NCBI GenBank assembly: GCA_948567375.1
Contig: OX419756.1
Span: 54,538,552-54,602,551, forward strand
DNA length: 64,000 nucleotides
DNA from: Lunularia cruciata
Taxonomy: Eukaryota > Streptophyta > Marchantiopsida > Lunulariales > Lunulariaceae
Direction: 5' to 3'
Within the stretch, counting starts at the first letter, position 1, and every line of letters starts with the position of its first letter. The position numbers and the translations under genes are program-made. The notes below the pieces were generated by a model, which was not told where the DNA came from, made no database searches, and was given only the letters and a program-made list of their open reading frames with translations. Below, piece after piece: positions 1 to 12,174 of this stretch.

Positions 1-2560
1 GATTCATGTGACATAAAGTGTAGAATGGAAGAGAACCAAAGAAGAAATATGTAGTCTACAATGCGATATTTTTTAGGACACTTTTCGAGTTCACACAGTT
101 CCCTTGGCCGGGTGACAGGCATACTCGAACATAATAATTTCTGCACGCTTTGAAAGTGTAAACGTTTCTCTAGAAGTGGTTTTATTAAAGATACTTGGTT
201 AATAAAGCTTTTGCATGATGCAGACTACAGATGATGCTTCTTCATAACTGGAAAATGTGGGCCAGTCACTCATCTCAGCTCCCTTCCTCGGTCAGGTCTC
301 CCACAACTTTACAGGAAAACATTCTTAATCAGTTTTGATCATTTGAAATTTCTCTATAACTATCCGTAGATCTACATTGTATAGGAGTGCTTGTCCTAGT
401 GTAGCCGCCACATGCACGTTCTGATCACGGATATCGCTGCAGAATGTCATCTCGCTCTGTGCATGTAAATTGCTCGATGAAGATCTAAGTCCCAGATCGC
501 GTTCCGGATCCACACAAGTAAAGATCCCTCTGGGACAAACTGCTAGCGAAGTTTCTGGGTCCTCCTTTCCTGCTGGGGGTTTTGAGCTATCGCTCTTCAC
601 GGTCGATCTGTTTTGAACAGGCTCTCCACTTAAATCACTTCATTCTCAATAATGAACATTCGAATTCAAAGGCAGCATGAGTATAGTGACTCTGTCTGAC
701 GGTAATTGTGCCGCTTCTCCTCGTCATCGTTACATAAGACAATTTTGACGCCTTCTAGCAGTTCATCCCTCCAGTAACTTTCGGGACATCAATGTCGCTA
801 CGCTCCATGCAGTAGTTATCGATTGGTTTGGACGCCTTAAACCTAACGTGCTGAGTCTCATGGATCGAAACGATCCATTTTGCTTGAATTCTGTTCCTCT
901 ACCAGCACGTAAATACTCTATTCTAGACTAGTCTAAGAATACTACAGATAAAGGATACTAGAAGTAAACGATCCGTTATTGGCGATGTGGAACACAATAA
1001 GCTATGAAATTATAGGCAACTTGGAAAGTTCATGCCACGAATCTTCCTCACTTAGGCACTTGAAGTCACTTGCATCACTTGAGTTCTTGATAGCAAACAG
1101 AAAAAGGAACAAGGGGGTTATGAGACACCTTCCTTAGTTTAGGAATAAATTCATTAGAGGTTCTTCCACATTGTTGTTGGTTTCTTAGATCTAATCATTG
1201 AATCTCCACGTTCACGATGATTTGAATAAAGTATAGGTTTGTTAGTTGTCATTCTTGAACAGTTTGTCAAAACTTAAGCTTTCTAATGGATACATCAGAT
1301 TTATGTTTATACTAATCTCACACAGCTATGGGAATAAGCAGTTAGTCCAAGATCTCCACCCCTAAATCGACTTTCAGTTCTAAATATGTTGAACATTCAT
1401 TCCATTTTCTAGAGTCTAAGACACTGGTACGTTTAAAAAAAATCATGAATTTGACATTTTGAAGGAAAAAAATGGAAACCCAGCACATAACTTGTAATTT
1501 TTAATTTTTATCGAATCGATTCCTTTCTTCTAATGGAACTGAATAGCATGCATTAGGTTATATTAGTTTCACATGCTTAGCAAATATAAGTTCCCAAGTG
1601 GGAAATATTTATCAAATCTCTTCATGAATTAACACCATCGATATTTTCGAAAAGGTTTCATTAAGACGGTAGCGGATTACTCAAGAATCATTATGTTCTC
1701 CTCTTACTGCTATATGCTGGAAAAAGAATGAACCAGTGGCAGAATATTTCAAATCGCACCATGTCATTTATCTCTAGTAACCTCTCTCTGCACGAGTGAG
1801 TCAGTCAACAACAGTTACCTATCTTACCAGTTCTAAAGAAGCAATGAAATCAGGATAAATGGAGGCAGTGAATAAAACATGGTCTCCCTTTATGCGGTGA
1901 GATGTTCCTTATCTCCTTGGTCTCCATTGGTCTTACTGACCTAATAACATCCATTCATGGTTCCCAGAAGCTCCACGTTGGTCTTCGAGAGGCACGAGTA
2001 AGCAAGAGTGTTTCCAGTACATTCCTCGGTTCCAGTTCCTGTACTGTATCTAGAAACTCCTCAGTCAAGATACTGCCGCAAGGACGAGAGAAAGGAGCAC
2101 TCTGAAGTCAGTTGCGTGATCACTTCACATTCTAGATCGCTTTTCAGGGGATGTGGCAAAGTGGAAGAGTCGCATTTGATCCACCAAAGCAAAAGGTAAA
2201 AAGCGTTCTATCTATCAATTGAACATTTCATGGAATATAACGCTTTTCGCTTTTTCTCCGAGTATACTCGCCCGTTACCTACGAACGAGTTCCTCATCAC
2301 TGATTACAGATGGTGACGATGGTGGTGTGAAGATCTCCGTCACTCCTGACATTCTAGACTGCGATGCATGCAATATACTTTCAGATTTCTAGCCGAACCT
2401 AGCAACTGGTTGGGTGTGAACTCAAGCTTTTCTATTTTAACATTCCAGATGAAAGAAAGCGCGTGCTTGTCAGATATCTGGTAAACGATCGTGAGCGATT
2501 TGGTGACACTTGTATGGGACATAGGAGAAGTTTCCTGGGGGAAGTCATTTTACATATACT
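1..2560. other. Less AT-rich left edge, probably low-copy sequence
   Basis: This stretch is visibly less AT-rich than what follows. It contains none of the LTR, gag or pol sequence that fills the rest of the window, and I see no internal repeat. Short open frames occur on both strands, but only the 325-600 minus-strand frame looks protein-like. I see no RNA gene. It may be single-copy flank, intron or a decayed gene; the sequence alone does not decide. Confidence 0.4.
325..600 (-). CDS. Unidentified open reading frame or possible exon
   Basis: A 91-codon open frame on the minus strand ends at a stop next to position 325. The reading continues open for about 15 codons upstream of the Met at 600, so it could be the last coding exon of a larger gene. 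Composition is balanced and protein-like: a Ser/Pro/Lys-rich start, a middle with two Cys, and a C-terminal part with regular hydrophobic spacing (VHVAATLGQALL) that could form a helix. I recognise no domain. No TATA box, splice partner or poly(A) signal could be tied to it. It might be a real exon, a gene fragment or chance; the relatively high GC and lack of nearby retroelement sequence favour the first two. Confidence 0.3.
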   Translation of the reverse strand: MKSDSSKPPAGKEDPETSLAVCPRGIFTCVDPERDLGLRSSSSNLHAQSEMTFCSDIRDQNVHVAATLGQALLYNVDLRIVIEKFQMIKTD

Positions 2561-3212
2561 GAAATAGCCTGCAAGAAAAGGTATAGGATGTCTGTAGTTG
2601 TGTTTTGTAAACGTTTTATTGTTATTAATGAATAATCTTATATACTTTATTTATATGAATATCTAAATTCGAATTGGAATTTATTTCAATTAGTACCAAT
2701 ATCAATATTTAGGCAAAACTACGAAATTTTTCAAAGAATATAAAATAGGAAGTATTAGATCAATTAAAAATAAATACAAAAAGGGATAAAAGATCTGATA
2801 TTTAAATCTAGATTCACCTAATGCATAGACTCTCTTGAGAATTGCCCATTCTATTTTATGTATTGAATATTTAAGAATCAAGTACTATATTCATCGTTTC
2901 TTAATATAGCCAAAGAAATAGTGCGATGACGGCAAGGCTGACAATTATAATAAGAGATGCTTTTACACCAAAAGTAATTTTTATTAAAGAAAATGAAGTG
3001 GAGTCTTTTGATTCCCCGGAATGGAGCGCGGAAGAGAGTCAAATACATAGAGTTGTATTCACTGCTCGACTTGTTTATGATTAACATATAATATATACCA
3101 AAAATTTCAAGCTATAAGAATATATCAGTAAAGTTTATATGTCAATATCATCAATTCATTCATCATAAGCTGGAGATAACACAATATAGAAGAATTATAC
3201 CCTCCAAAATCA

Positions 3213-3256
<44 letters not shown>
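3213..3256. repeat. (CT)n-(TA)n compound microsatellite
   Basis: About 11 CT units run directly into about 11 TA units. A simple-sequence repeat of this kind is likely to be length-polymorphic. Confidence 0.9.
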
Positions 3257-4995
3257 TACGCTCAAGATGGATGAGCACACATGTATAACAAGCTGCTTAC
3301 ACATATCTATACATACATATGAAGTTCAAATCTCATATATCTAAAAGAGTATCACTTTGAATATGTTATGGATTTGAGATAAATAAGTATTTTTAAATAG
3401 AAATGCATTTCAAATTAAAGATAAAATATTGGTTTTCTGGACAAAGTCTACACTAAGACTGAGCTTCCATTGTGAAGAAATTATTTCTTCCATATTTCGT
3501 AGTTTCAAATTGTAACGGTTGGTAAAGTCAAATCTAGTGCATGCAAGAGAGACCTCCAATAAGGGATAAACACTAACACTCAAAGGGAAATAACAAGACT
3601 CTGGATTACTTGCTCAAAGTTGATGTACATAAAACAACCAAATCTATAAATGAGGTATAAATTAAATTAATTATGAATTATAATTGAGAATTTGAAATCT
3701 GTAAATGTTTCTATTTTAGATGTCAAGATCACCATCTAAAGTGGAGAAAATAATGCCACTCTTTTGATCAATATTCCATATTATCTTTTAAAACAACCTC
3801 CAATTTACACTATTTTATGAGCTGCCATGGACAAGATATATGGTACTATAGTTTCTTGATTAAACTAACAAAAATGCTACTTTTGAAGATGAAACTTGCA
3901 TGGGAATTGAATGATTTTTGCTAATTACAATAAATCATATTGAAGAATGATTTTTTTTTATTTGAAGAAATTGAAAAGTGATGGTTTCCTTATGATGTTT
4001 ATATAATTTCTATGTCCTTGAGAACCTAGCACATCAAAAATCAATGTAGGATATCATCTAAAGATATAAGTAACTCAAATTGGTAATCTATTATATGATC
4101 CAAAACCTTAAGACAAAAGAAGACTCCTTTTTATTGTAAGATTAAATCCAAATAATAATGATCCAAAGAAAAATTGAAAATTGAGTATAAAGTTTGATCA
4201 CCAAATATGTTGTATAATAAAAGGAACTAAGAATTATGCAAGCAGACCCAAATCTAGTCAATAATTTTAGAAAACTTCTCTCATCAACCAAATAATTGTT
4301 TTAGTTTATCTCCCCTATCAATTCCTTTTTTGTTGTATGAGCACAAAATTAGCATCATGACTATTCCCACCACATATAAAAATTTAATCTATGGAAATCA
4401 GACCAAAATCATGCATGAAATTTATGCAATCTACTCCGTTAAGGTATCTAGTACTTTTACACTCCCATCGCCATCTAAGGATCTTCCAAGTTCATTAATT
4501 TTTAAGTTAGCAACTTTTCTCCTATAAATAAAGAAGTCATCCTTAATATCTCCATTGGTGGAAAATCTCAACCATTATTTCCAAGTAAGCATAAATTCAA
4601 AAGCTAAGAAAATGAATTAAGAATATCCAAGATCCAATATCTAATCCTCTAAACTAAGTTATTCTTTTTCAGATATATTGACTTACCCATGAATCTTGTA
4701 GATTCATGCTTCTATAGTGTATCTTAGAAAACAATATTTTATTTTGGAATCTAGTTTTCTAATATATGACTTGATTTCCAATATATCTACAATCCAACAT
4801 GGACTGTTTTTTTGACACTTATTTGTACAATCATAAAAATAAATATCTCAATGATTAATACAGTTAAATATCTCAATCATTAACTATTTATATGAGCTTT
4901 ACTCATGGAGCCTTTATTTTTTGGGTAAAGCTCTCTTGTTACCACAACTATAAAGAATGGATGCTTCATCCAAGAGTTGATATCCCATATTTGAG

Positions 4996-5240
4996 CTTAA
5001 ACAAAGTAAACTTGGTTTGAATTTATAGAAAACCTCTTATATAAAAAGTATTACAGCATTGAAGGTGAAATTTTTTCTCATTTTAGTTCCTTATTAATGC
5101 AAGTGATAATTTTATAACTTAAACAAAGTAAACTTAGTTTGAATTTATGGACAACCTCTTATATAAAAAGTATTAAAGCATTGAAGGTGCAAGATTTTCT
5201 CATTTTAGTTCCTTATTAATGCAAGTGATAATTTGATTAC
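4996..5240. repeat. Tandem duplication, period about 122 bp
   Basis: Two adjacent copies start with cttaaacaaagtaaactt, at 4996 and 5118, and both carry the stretch cctcttatataaaaagtatt. They differ by a few substitutions, so the duplication is moderately old. No coding role is visible. Confidence 0.85.
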
Positions 5241-6454
5241 TTGATTAAATATGTATTTAAAGGGAGAGAAGAAATTTATTTTCATCAAAATTCTCATGTA
5301 TATTTGGAAAGATAAAGCAAAAAGGATAAATCTTATGTCATGATAACTAGTTTCAAATATAACACAAATAGCAATTTACCATGTCTCTTTAAGATCATGT
5401 AGTGAATCATATCAATTCATAACTTGGCATTAGTCTTGATATTCTAAAATATTAATATTTTCTTTACTTGGAGAGTGTTGTCCAAAATGGAGCACCAATA
5501 GTATGTATTTTAACTTATAATTCATATCAATATTTTTAAGTAGAGAAGGCTAATGAAGATTGGCTAACTTTGCTTTATCATCCAATCTATGATAACTCCT
5601 AATTATTATTCACACTCTACATTGCAACATGTTTAGCAAACTCAACTATCTTCCCTATCTTCTTCTTATGAACCGTACAAAAGTTACAACTTGCAACATT
5701 TGTAAGAATAAGTAATAAATTAAATATTTAATCATACTATCGGCATAAATGTGATTTTTTATTACAAATATGAATTTATACAAAGACTTAAGTAAAACTT
5801 TTTACTTTTTGGAATTTTATTTAGAAGGCAAAGTAATGAATAAAATTAGGATGAACGGATAATAATATTTATATATGGGAGATCAGAAATAATTTGTTAA
5901 ACTAATTATAAGAATGTAGACCAATTGATATTGTCAATATCTCCAAGGTTAACATGTTCTTATTCCACTTTGAGCTTTGCATAGTTCTTGCACTTTGCAA
6001 ATTAATTCTGTGTGGAATTTAAATTTTTTATAGTATTTTTACCCTATCAAATAAATCTAGTAATTGGAGCACTCCTTTTGGATCTTCATCACCAAATATT
6101 GAGTTTTTTACTCTACAGTTCCTTCTTAGTAAAAAAAATTCAAAAATATTAGGGATCTCAATACTTGCAATATGCTTGCAACGAGACTTGAAATAGATAT
6201 ATGAAATGGAAATGGTCAAATTGGAATTTTTTATGTGATGAAGAACTTCATTAAGAGATCTCTCAAAAGACAATTTTTAACCTTGTGAGAAAATAAATGA
6301 GCTATCCTAGAACAAAATTTGTCTATAGACTATGGCTTTGTTGTATATTGTGAACCTCTTCTCATTTCTATCTGATAATACCCTTTGCAACAACAAGATT
6401 CTAGTCCTTTTGGGTAGAAAAAAGGTCTCTTACTACTTATAATTGCTCTTTTGG

Positions 6455-6541
6455 TGCTTAGTTCCATTTAACCTTTTTGTCTCTCCTTTGTCCGGCTTGA
6501 TGAGGTCTTCCCATCCTTTGGTTTTTCTACGCGGTCACCTT
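6455..6541 (+). repeat. SINE-like short repeat, copy 1
   Basis: About 86 bases here match the 20938-21033 insertion with only scattered differences. Shared landmarks are gcttag, gtctctcc, cggcttgatg, ggtcttcccatcct and ctacgcggtc. The flanks both contain cttataa (about 6436 and 6547), compatible with a worn target duplication. Copy 2 has a perfect duplication, so the unit is a mobile short retroposon. I cannot assign it to a named SINE family and see no clear pol III A or B box. Confidence 0.6.
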
Positions 6542-7675
6542 CATTTCTTATAAGAGCTTAGCTAGAATGAAAAATAAATAATTTTGCCTAAAACAAGAGG
6601 TAAATTATAATTCCATGATAGATTATGAAAAATATATTTAAAGATAAAATTATTATTTTTAAAAATTTTGCTTTGTGATGAAAATATATGGATGATACAA
6701 TCTACTACCTTGCAAAGTCAAGATGCATTGGTTTGACTTTAGGTACTTCATCACTCTCTAGGAAATATCATTTTTGGACTTAATCTATATATCAAGGTAA
6801 TTGCATCATCCATATATTTTTCTAGATGTATCTTTTAGTTTGAAGCAGTTTTGACAAATACCAACAAGAGCAAAAAATATATCAAATATAACATGACTTA
6901 TATCAACTAATTTTATATTGAAGTAGAAAATTTGAGATACATTATCATCAATATGATTGGATGAACCCAATCAGATGCAATAATATTTGATTAGAGCCTT
7001 ATCTTGAGGAATTAGAGCTATATCTAGAGGAACCTTGATTTAATTAGAGCCATATCTTGAGGAATCTTAGGACAATTGGACCTTTTGTAGATTTTTAATA
7101 CTCTATTGGGATATTTAGTCTAGTTTTGCAATTAATTGAATGCTATTCTTTATATAGAGTTTAACTAAGCTTCTAAATTAGCCATGATTATCTAAAGTTA
7201 GTCATAACCTAGAAAGATTTTAAAGGAGTTCCAAAGAATAAGCACTTTTATTTTAGCACTTTTGAATTTATTTTGTTCTTAAATGTTTAGCTTTGAGGAA
7301 AGAGTTTAGAACTCTTGGGTCTACATGCCTTTTTTATGCATATTTTTATACAATCTAAGATAGTCCATGTAAGGGAATCTTTCACTTTGTTGTTGGGTCA
7401 AGATTTGACCACATAGTTATTGGATTATTCTCATGAGTTTGAATATTCCTATAGACTTTTAATATCTTCTTCTTAGTAAATTGAGTTACTCTAATAATTA
7501 ATAAATTTTGTATATGTAACAATATGGAGTTTACAGATGAGTTAGTCAAGACTAACAAAGTAGCAAGTAGGCCAAATTAGCTAAGAATTATATGAATGTT
7601 CTAGAACCATCTAGGCTTCTTATTACCTTTCAAATTTCAAGTAATGTGTATGCCAAGTAGGTGACTTATAAAAGG

Positions 7676-7848
7676 AAACTTCTTGGGAAAGCTTCTTGCT
7701 AGCTTAGCTTGCATGCCAAGTAGATTGCTTCTAAAAGGAAGCTTCTTGAGAAGTTTCCCTATTAGCTTAGCTTGTACTCTAAGAAGGCAACTTCTAGGAA
7801 GCTTCTTGATAAATTTCCCAAGAGCCTTGTATGTTCCCTATAAATACC
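7676..7848 (+). promoter_or_regulatory. LTR promoter: GAAGCTTC cluster plus TATA box
   Basis: A series of GAA and TTC blocks, mostly as the palindrome gaagcttc, lies upstream of ctataaatacc. The same arrangement is kept in the other three LTRs of this family. GAA/TTC arrays are the binding pattern of heat-shock factors, so stress-driven transcription is possible, but this is inference from the motif only. Confidence 0.5.
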
Positions 7849-7868
7849 AAAACCCAAACTCATGCTAG

Positions 7869-8610
7869 TGTAATACTCCGAGGACAAGAGAAAAAATAGA
7901 AACACAAATTACACACTCAACATTCGGTGCCCCAAAGGAGCACCTTCTCTTTATTATATAGACAAAGAGGATCTACTCCAAGGAAGCTTCACCATAGGAT
8001 TAGGCACACAGATAGGTGACCTGTCAGCAAGCTCCATCCTTGGATTACTTATTTGGATGGGTGACATGTCGGTCTAGGTCCTTTCTGGTTGGTCAAACAA
8101 GCTTTTACCAGAGGGAATCTTTTAGGGAATCTTCTTGTAGGAGTCTCAGAATCACGTAAGGTACCATTGGAAAGCTCTCGACAAGACAAAACAAGGGAGA
8201 GGGAAGGCCAACCTTTCCTTTGTAGTTTGGGGGAGGGGGGGACTTGCACATTTTCAAGGCCTAATTCATCCGTTTAGGCCTCCAAAATTGCCTTCAAAGA
8301 TTTTAGGCATATTTTGGTTCCTACTCTATTAGTAGAAGTCTCCTTTTGATGATACCTCTTTCTGATCTGTTTAGTCCATCATGTGTAACATCCTTTTAGA
8401 TGTTACCAAACCAATTCTTACCTTTAAATCATATGTCTAGCTATTGGTTCTAAGGTTCTAAAGTCTATTCTGGTTTTTGCTCTATTAGTAGAAGTACTCA
8501 TTTGGTGATACTTCTATCTGATCTATTTTGACCATCATGTATAACATCATTCTAGGTGTTACTAAACCAAATTTCACATCTCGATCATATAACTAGCTCT
8601 TGGTGTTACA
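7869..8610. mobile_element. Solo LTR inserted in the element 1 LTR
   Basis: A 742-bp insertion with ends TGTAATA and TGTTACA interrupts the element 1 LTR between 'catgctag' and 'gcatttag', which are contiguous in the other copies. The flanking pentamers gctag (7864-7868) and actaa (8611-8615) fit a target duplication with two G-to-A changes. No internal retroelement sequence is present, so it is probably an LTR-LTR recombination product. The parent family is not otherwise seen in the window. Confidence 0.75.
8311..8610. repeat. 156-bp tandem duplication inside the solo LTR
   Basis: Two imperfect copies start at 8311 and 8467. Both contain ctctattagtagaagt, ccatcatg, a taacatc...tgtta stretch and a catat(a/g)...ctagct stretch. 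Internal duplication of enhancer-like sequence is common in LTR U3 regions. Confidence 0.8.
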
Positions 8611-8704
8611 ACTAAGCATTTAGAGTTTCACTAATTCAAGAATCCTAATATGATCTCTCACTCTAGTCTTTCATTCTCCTATTGCTCTCCTTGATCTTTT
8701 ACAT

Positions 8705-8716
8705 TTTTATTAGAGC
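8705..8716 (+). other. Element 1 primer-binding site (degenerate)
   Basis: The bases just after the LTR end read tttttattagagc, close to the plant initiator-Met tRNA complement TGGTATCAGAGC. Element 4 has a much better match at the same place, which supports the assignment. Confidence 0.65.
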
Positions 8717-9009
8717 AAGAATAGGGTGGATGGAATTTATGGATGACCAAATCCATTTCACCCAAACCATTGGGATTTTTATGTCCATATACTACCCAAG
8801 CACCATTTTACATACTTCATCATCTTACACTTTGGGAATTTTTTTTAATGCAATCACCTTGTTCAATGAACCATTGATATTTTTGATAGTGACTTATAGA
8901 GAGTGGTGGGCATGTTATATTTATGTGTTAACTTAGGATAATTGTAGGTACTTTGATAGAGTTGTAGTCCTGGCAGTGATGCCCAAAGTAATCATTGTTA
9001 TATAGTAAC

Positions 9010-9960
9010 AAATTGAGCACCATACTCAATTGTTGTAAGAAAGAGACCATCAACAACAAGAGCATATAAAGAGAGCACCATTTCAAGAAGGAGAAGAGCA
9101 AATCCACTTTTGAAGCCCAAGATATTTGAAGACAATAGAGATGCAATAGAGAATTGTGTATTTGATTACAAATGTTATTTTGAAGCTACAAATCTTCAAG
9201 ATGAATGTATATAACTTCTCTTGGCTTCAAGCCAATTAGATGGAGCGGCAAAACTATAGTGATAATTTTGAGTGAGACATGCTGAAAGGTAGGATTTGCA
9301 GGTTCTCCAATCATTGAAGCCTCTAAAACAAAGGACTTGGTATTGGTCAAGTTATTGCAGCAAGCCACCATTGGTTGGGATGGTAGTAGCCCTCGAGGAC
9401 AAGGTCCAAAGGACACTTCAGCCATTCAATCTTCACGCGAGCTTGTTGGACTATTCCCAACATTGAATGGAAGATCACATGATATGAGGAAAGCTTTTGA
9501 TAATGTTAACCACCACGTATTGTGTGCTATGCTAGAAGAGCAAATAGCAGACCATAGGGTTATTTTTTATGCCAATCTGAACATGGGAAAAATTCAAGAG
9601 TGCAATAATTAGAAGATTCCAAGCTATAAGTGTTGCATGAGCCACATGAGATAGATTTGCAGAATTGAAGCAAATTGGTTCAATAAGAATCTACATCACT
9701 CACTTCTAGAACACAATATTGCAAATTCCATATATACTAGAAGATGAATCTTTGGATCAAATTTTGAGTGGCTTGAAGTCACATACGAAATTGGAAGTGT
9801 CCATGCAGGAGCCCAAACACTTGGAAGAAGCCATGTAGTTGGCTTAGCACTTTGATTCCTTGGTTGCCACAACTTGGTCTTGACTTTCACCTTCATAAAA
9901 CTTGTCAACACACTACACACGGGTGGAGGAGCTAACATCAATGGAGATTGATGTCATCCA
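9010..9960 (+). pseudogene. Element 1 gag remnant with a foreign insert
   Basis: Collinear at DNA level with the element 3 gag (23250-22480, opposite strand): 'gagaattgtgtatttgattacaaatg' corresponds to the element 3 segment coding a FDYKCYFE peptide, and the nucleocapsid-side sequence resumes after 9573. Multiple stops and frameshifts make it non-functional. Between about 9262 and 9572 the retroelement sequence is replaced by unrelated, more GC-rich DNA (separate entry). Gag would normally form the virus-like particle in the cytoplasm. Confidence 0.7.
9286..9612 (+). CDS. Foreign open frame inside gag, possibly a captured host exon
   Basis: A continuous frame of about 108 codons lies inside the heavily stopped gag remnant. 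Its first about 95 codons have no counterpart in the related gag genes of elements 3 and 4; the last few codons re-enter gag. The translation looks like ordinary protein (for example KLLQQATIGWDGSSPRGQG and RKAFDNVNHHVLCAMLEE). I do not recognise a family. KAFDxVNH recalls a LINE reverse-transcriptase motif, but the surrounding residues do not support that. Upstream, 'ttgcag|gttctcc' could be a relic splice acceptor. Either a captured host gene fragment or a later filler insertion is possible. Confidence 0.4.
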   Translation, partial: KVGFAGSPIIEASKTKDLVLVKLLQQATIGWDGSSPRGQGPKDTSAIQSSRELVGLFPTLNGRSHDMRKAFDNVNHHVLCAMLEEQIADHRVIFYANLNMGKIQECNN

Positions 9961-10089
9961 AATTAGACATTATATTGTCTGAATTAACACTCAAGAACAA
10001 AAAACCCTAACAAATCACACAAATGGAGTTTGTGGAGCACGATGATTAGGGAAACAAACAATCCCAATAGGAGATATCAAGCCACCTAT

Positions 10090-12060
10090 TGAGAACATTA
10101 TTAGTTCCAATGAGGTTGAAGGTTTGACTTATGCAAGTTTGTTTTACTTACAAGGTATGATATTTGATCATGGTTGTAGGATTTTGGTTGATGTTGGAAG
10201 TTTGAAGAATTACATGTCCATGCAATCAGCAAGGAATTAAGTATTCCTAACAAACTTGAAATTTGGAAGTAGACTGATGATAGATAGATAGTAGAAAGGG
10301 TTTTGCATTTCACACTTCACATCTTATTACACTCAAAATTGGAAAGGAGTATTTGGAATGTATGAGGTTTGTAGTAGTGCTTCTACACTATGATGTCATT
10401 CTAGGTCTACCTTGGCTTGACCATCATAAGATTCAATTTGATTGGATTTAATGATAAATTCAACTAAAATACAAGGTAAGAATAACCAATTAGGTTATTT
10501 GGCATCTTTGACTAAGACACTTGGGAATAGTCAATCCCAAGATGTGAATTTTATCAATAAAGCAACCACAAAGTAAGCTTTGGAGGAAGATATTCATGTT
10601 TTTGCAATGTGGATCAAGCTGATTGTGCATGGGTAATTTGATGAGTGCCAAAAGCCTCATCAAGCAATAGTTGATCACATAGTTCAAGAGTTTGTAGATG
10701 TGTTTCCAAATAATCTGCCAAAGAGATTACACTCCTATCATGGTATGCTCTTCAAGATCAAGTTGTTGCCAATAAGTACTCCAATGAGTAGACCAATCTA
10801 TTGGCTCTCACAAAAGGAGTTGGAAGGGTTTTGACCAACATTGATAGAGTTTTGGAGAAGGATTTCATATGACATAGTACATCTCCTTAGGGAGCACCGA
10901 TACTCTTTGTCTGAAAGAAGGATGGAAGATTTTGCTTCTATATTGACTGCCATGGCCTCAATAATCAAATTATGAAGAATGCATATCTTGTACCTTGAAC
11001 TGATGACTTGCTAGATCAATTGAATGGAGCACAATATTTCTCCAAGTTGGATCTTCAAAGTGGCTATTGGAATATTCTTATTGATAAGAGGATGTGTATA
11101 ATTTTACCTTTCATATAGGGTATGTGCATCTTGAATAGAGAGTTCTACCTTTTGGGCTCATTAATGCTCCAATGGTCTTCATGGATTAGATGCATTGAGT
11201 ATTGGATGTCTTGTTGGATTGATACATGGTAGTATTCTTGGATGATATTTAGTCTTTAGCAAGATGGAAGTAAAACACATGAATCACGTGCAAAAATTCC
11301 TAAGATGACTATGTCAATGGAAGTTTTATTACAAAAAGTCAAATTGTGCCTTTTGGCAACAAGAAGTTATCTTCTTGGATCACAAGGTCTCATCAGAGGA
11401 GATCAAGATGGAAGAGAAGAAAATCAAGGCCATTATGATTGGCCTACTCCAAAGGATGCCATAGAAGTGTGAGCATTTAATTGATTGGTAAGTTTTTACC
11501 AAAGGTTCATCCACTACTATGCTCATGTGGTTGCACTATTGACCAATCTCTTAAAGATGCCTCAAGCTTTTAGTGGATCACCAAGTACAAAAAAGCATTC
11601 AAGAAATTGAAGCATTTGGTGTCCTCATGACCCATCCTTTAACCATATGATCCTCAATTGCCTTGTGTGGTTGATTTTGATGCTTCTAACTTTGCCATTT
11701 GAGTAGTGTTGTAGCAAAAAATTCCAGAAGGAGTATATCCCATTATCTTTGTGTCTTGCCAACTAAACACCATAGAAAATAATTACTTTGCTTTGTATTG
11801 ATAAAAACTACTAATGATATATTGCACTAAGGTATAGAGGCGTTATCTCTTGGAGAAACAAGTGATGATGCAAACCAATCACAAAGCTTTGTTGTAAACA
11901 TAACAATTGGAGCACATTAAGAGTTGTCATATTAGTGGGAGAAACAACTATAATTGTTTGACATCAAGCTTGAGTACAAGCCTAGCACATTCCATGTCAC
12001 TCCAATGCGCTATCATGACAATCAAATTTAAATACTCATCATTGTTGTACTTTTTTTCTC
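10090..12060 (+). pseudogene. Element 1 pol remnant: protease, RT, RNase H
   Basis: The protease region (about 10090-10450) reads RILVDVGSLKN where element 3 has RILVDSGSSKN, so the catalytic Ser of the DSG triad is changed. The RT region (10740-11480) matches element 3 segment by segment, including VVFLDDI (the catalytic Asp pair of the Ty3 F/YxDD box) near 11230-11255. RNase H follows to about 12000 with PYDPQLPCVVDFDASNFAI and a tail resembling DIKLEYKPSTFHV. Every 20-40 codons there is a stop or frameshift. The integrase that should follow is displaced to 26262 by nested insertions. Confidence 0.8.
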
Positions 12061-12174
12061 TCTGGGAACACACAAGGTGCATATCTATGGAGATTGCAAA
12101 TAAGAGGCTATAGGTAAACCTATAACTACTTGTCTAAATACGCATGTTGCCTAACCGTCGGAACCCTCCATTCT

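Larger units (their letters stand above)
2561..7514. other. AT-rich spacer without a recognisable gene
   Basis: Very AT-rich sequence in which all open frames are short and none shows a known domain. It contains a CT/TA microsatellite (3213-3256), a 122-bp tandem duplication (4996-5240) and a short SINE-like repeat (6455-6541), listed separately. It is probably old, unrecognisable transposon sequence. Confidence 0.5.
7515..8703 (+). repeat. Element 1 5' LTR, interrupted by a solo LTR
   Basis: Starts TGTAACAATATGGAG and ends CTTTTACA, the same termini as the LTRs at 23572-23854 and 25849-26261 on the other strand. Without the 7869-8610 insertion and its duplicated pentamer it is about 440 bp. 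The U3 part holds several aagcttcttgagaagctt-type palindromes upstream of a TATA box (ctataaatacc, 7838-7848). That TATA box is the likely promoter of the element. Confidence 0.88.

Noticed and set aside
1902-2199. Two overlapping plus-strand open frames
   Set aside because: Short, overlapping in different frames, low-complexity Ser-rich translations with no motif; most likely chance.
9480-9560. KAFDNVNHHVL as a LINE reverse-transcriptase motif
   Set aside because: Only this short stretch matches; no catalytic xADD box or other LINE RT blocks nearby.
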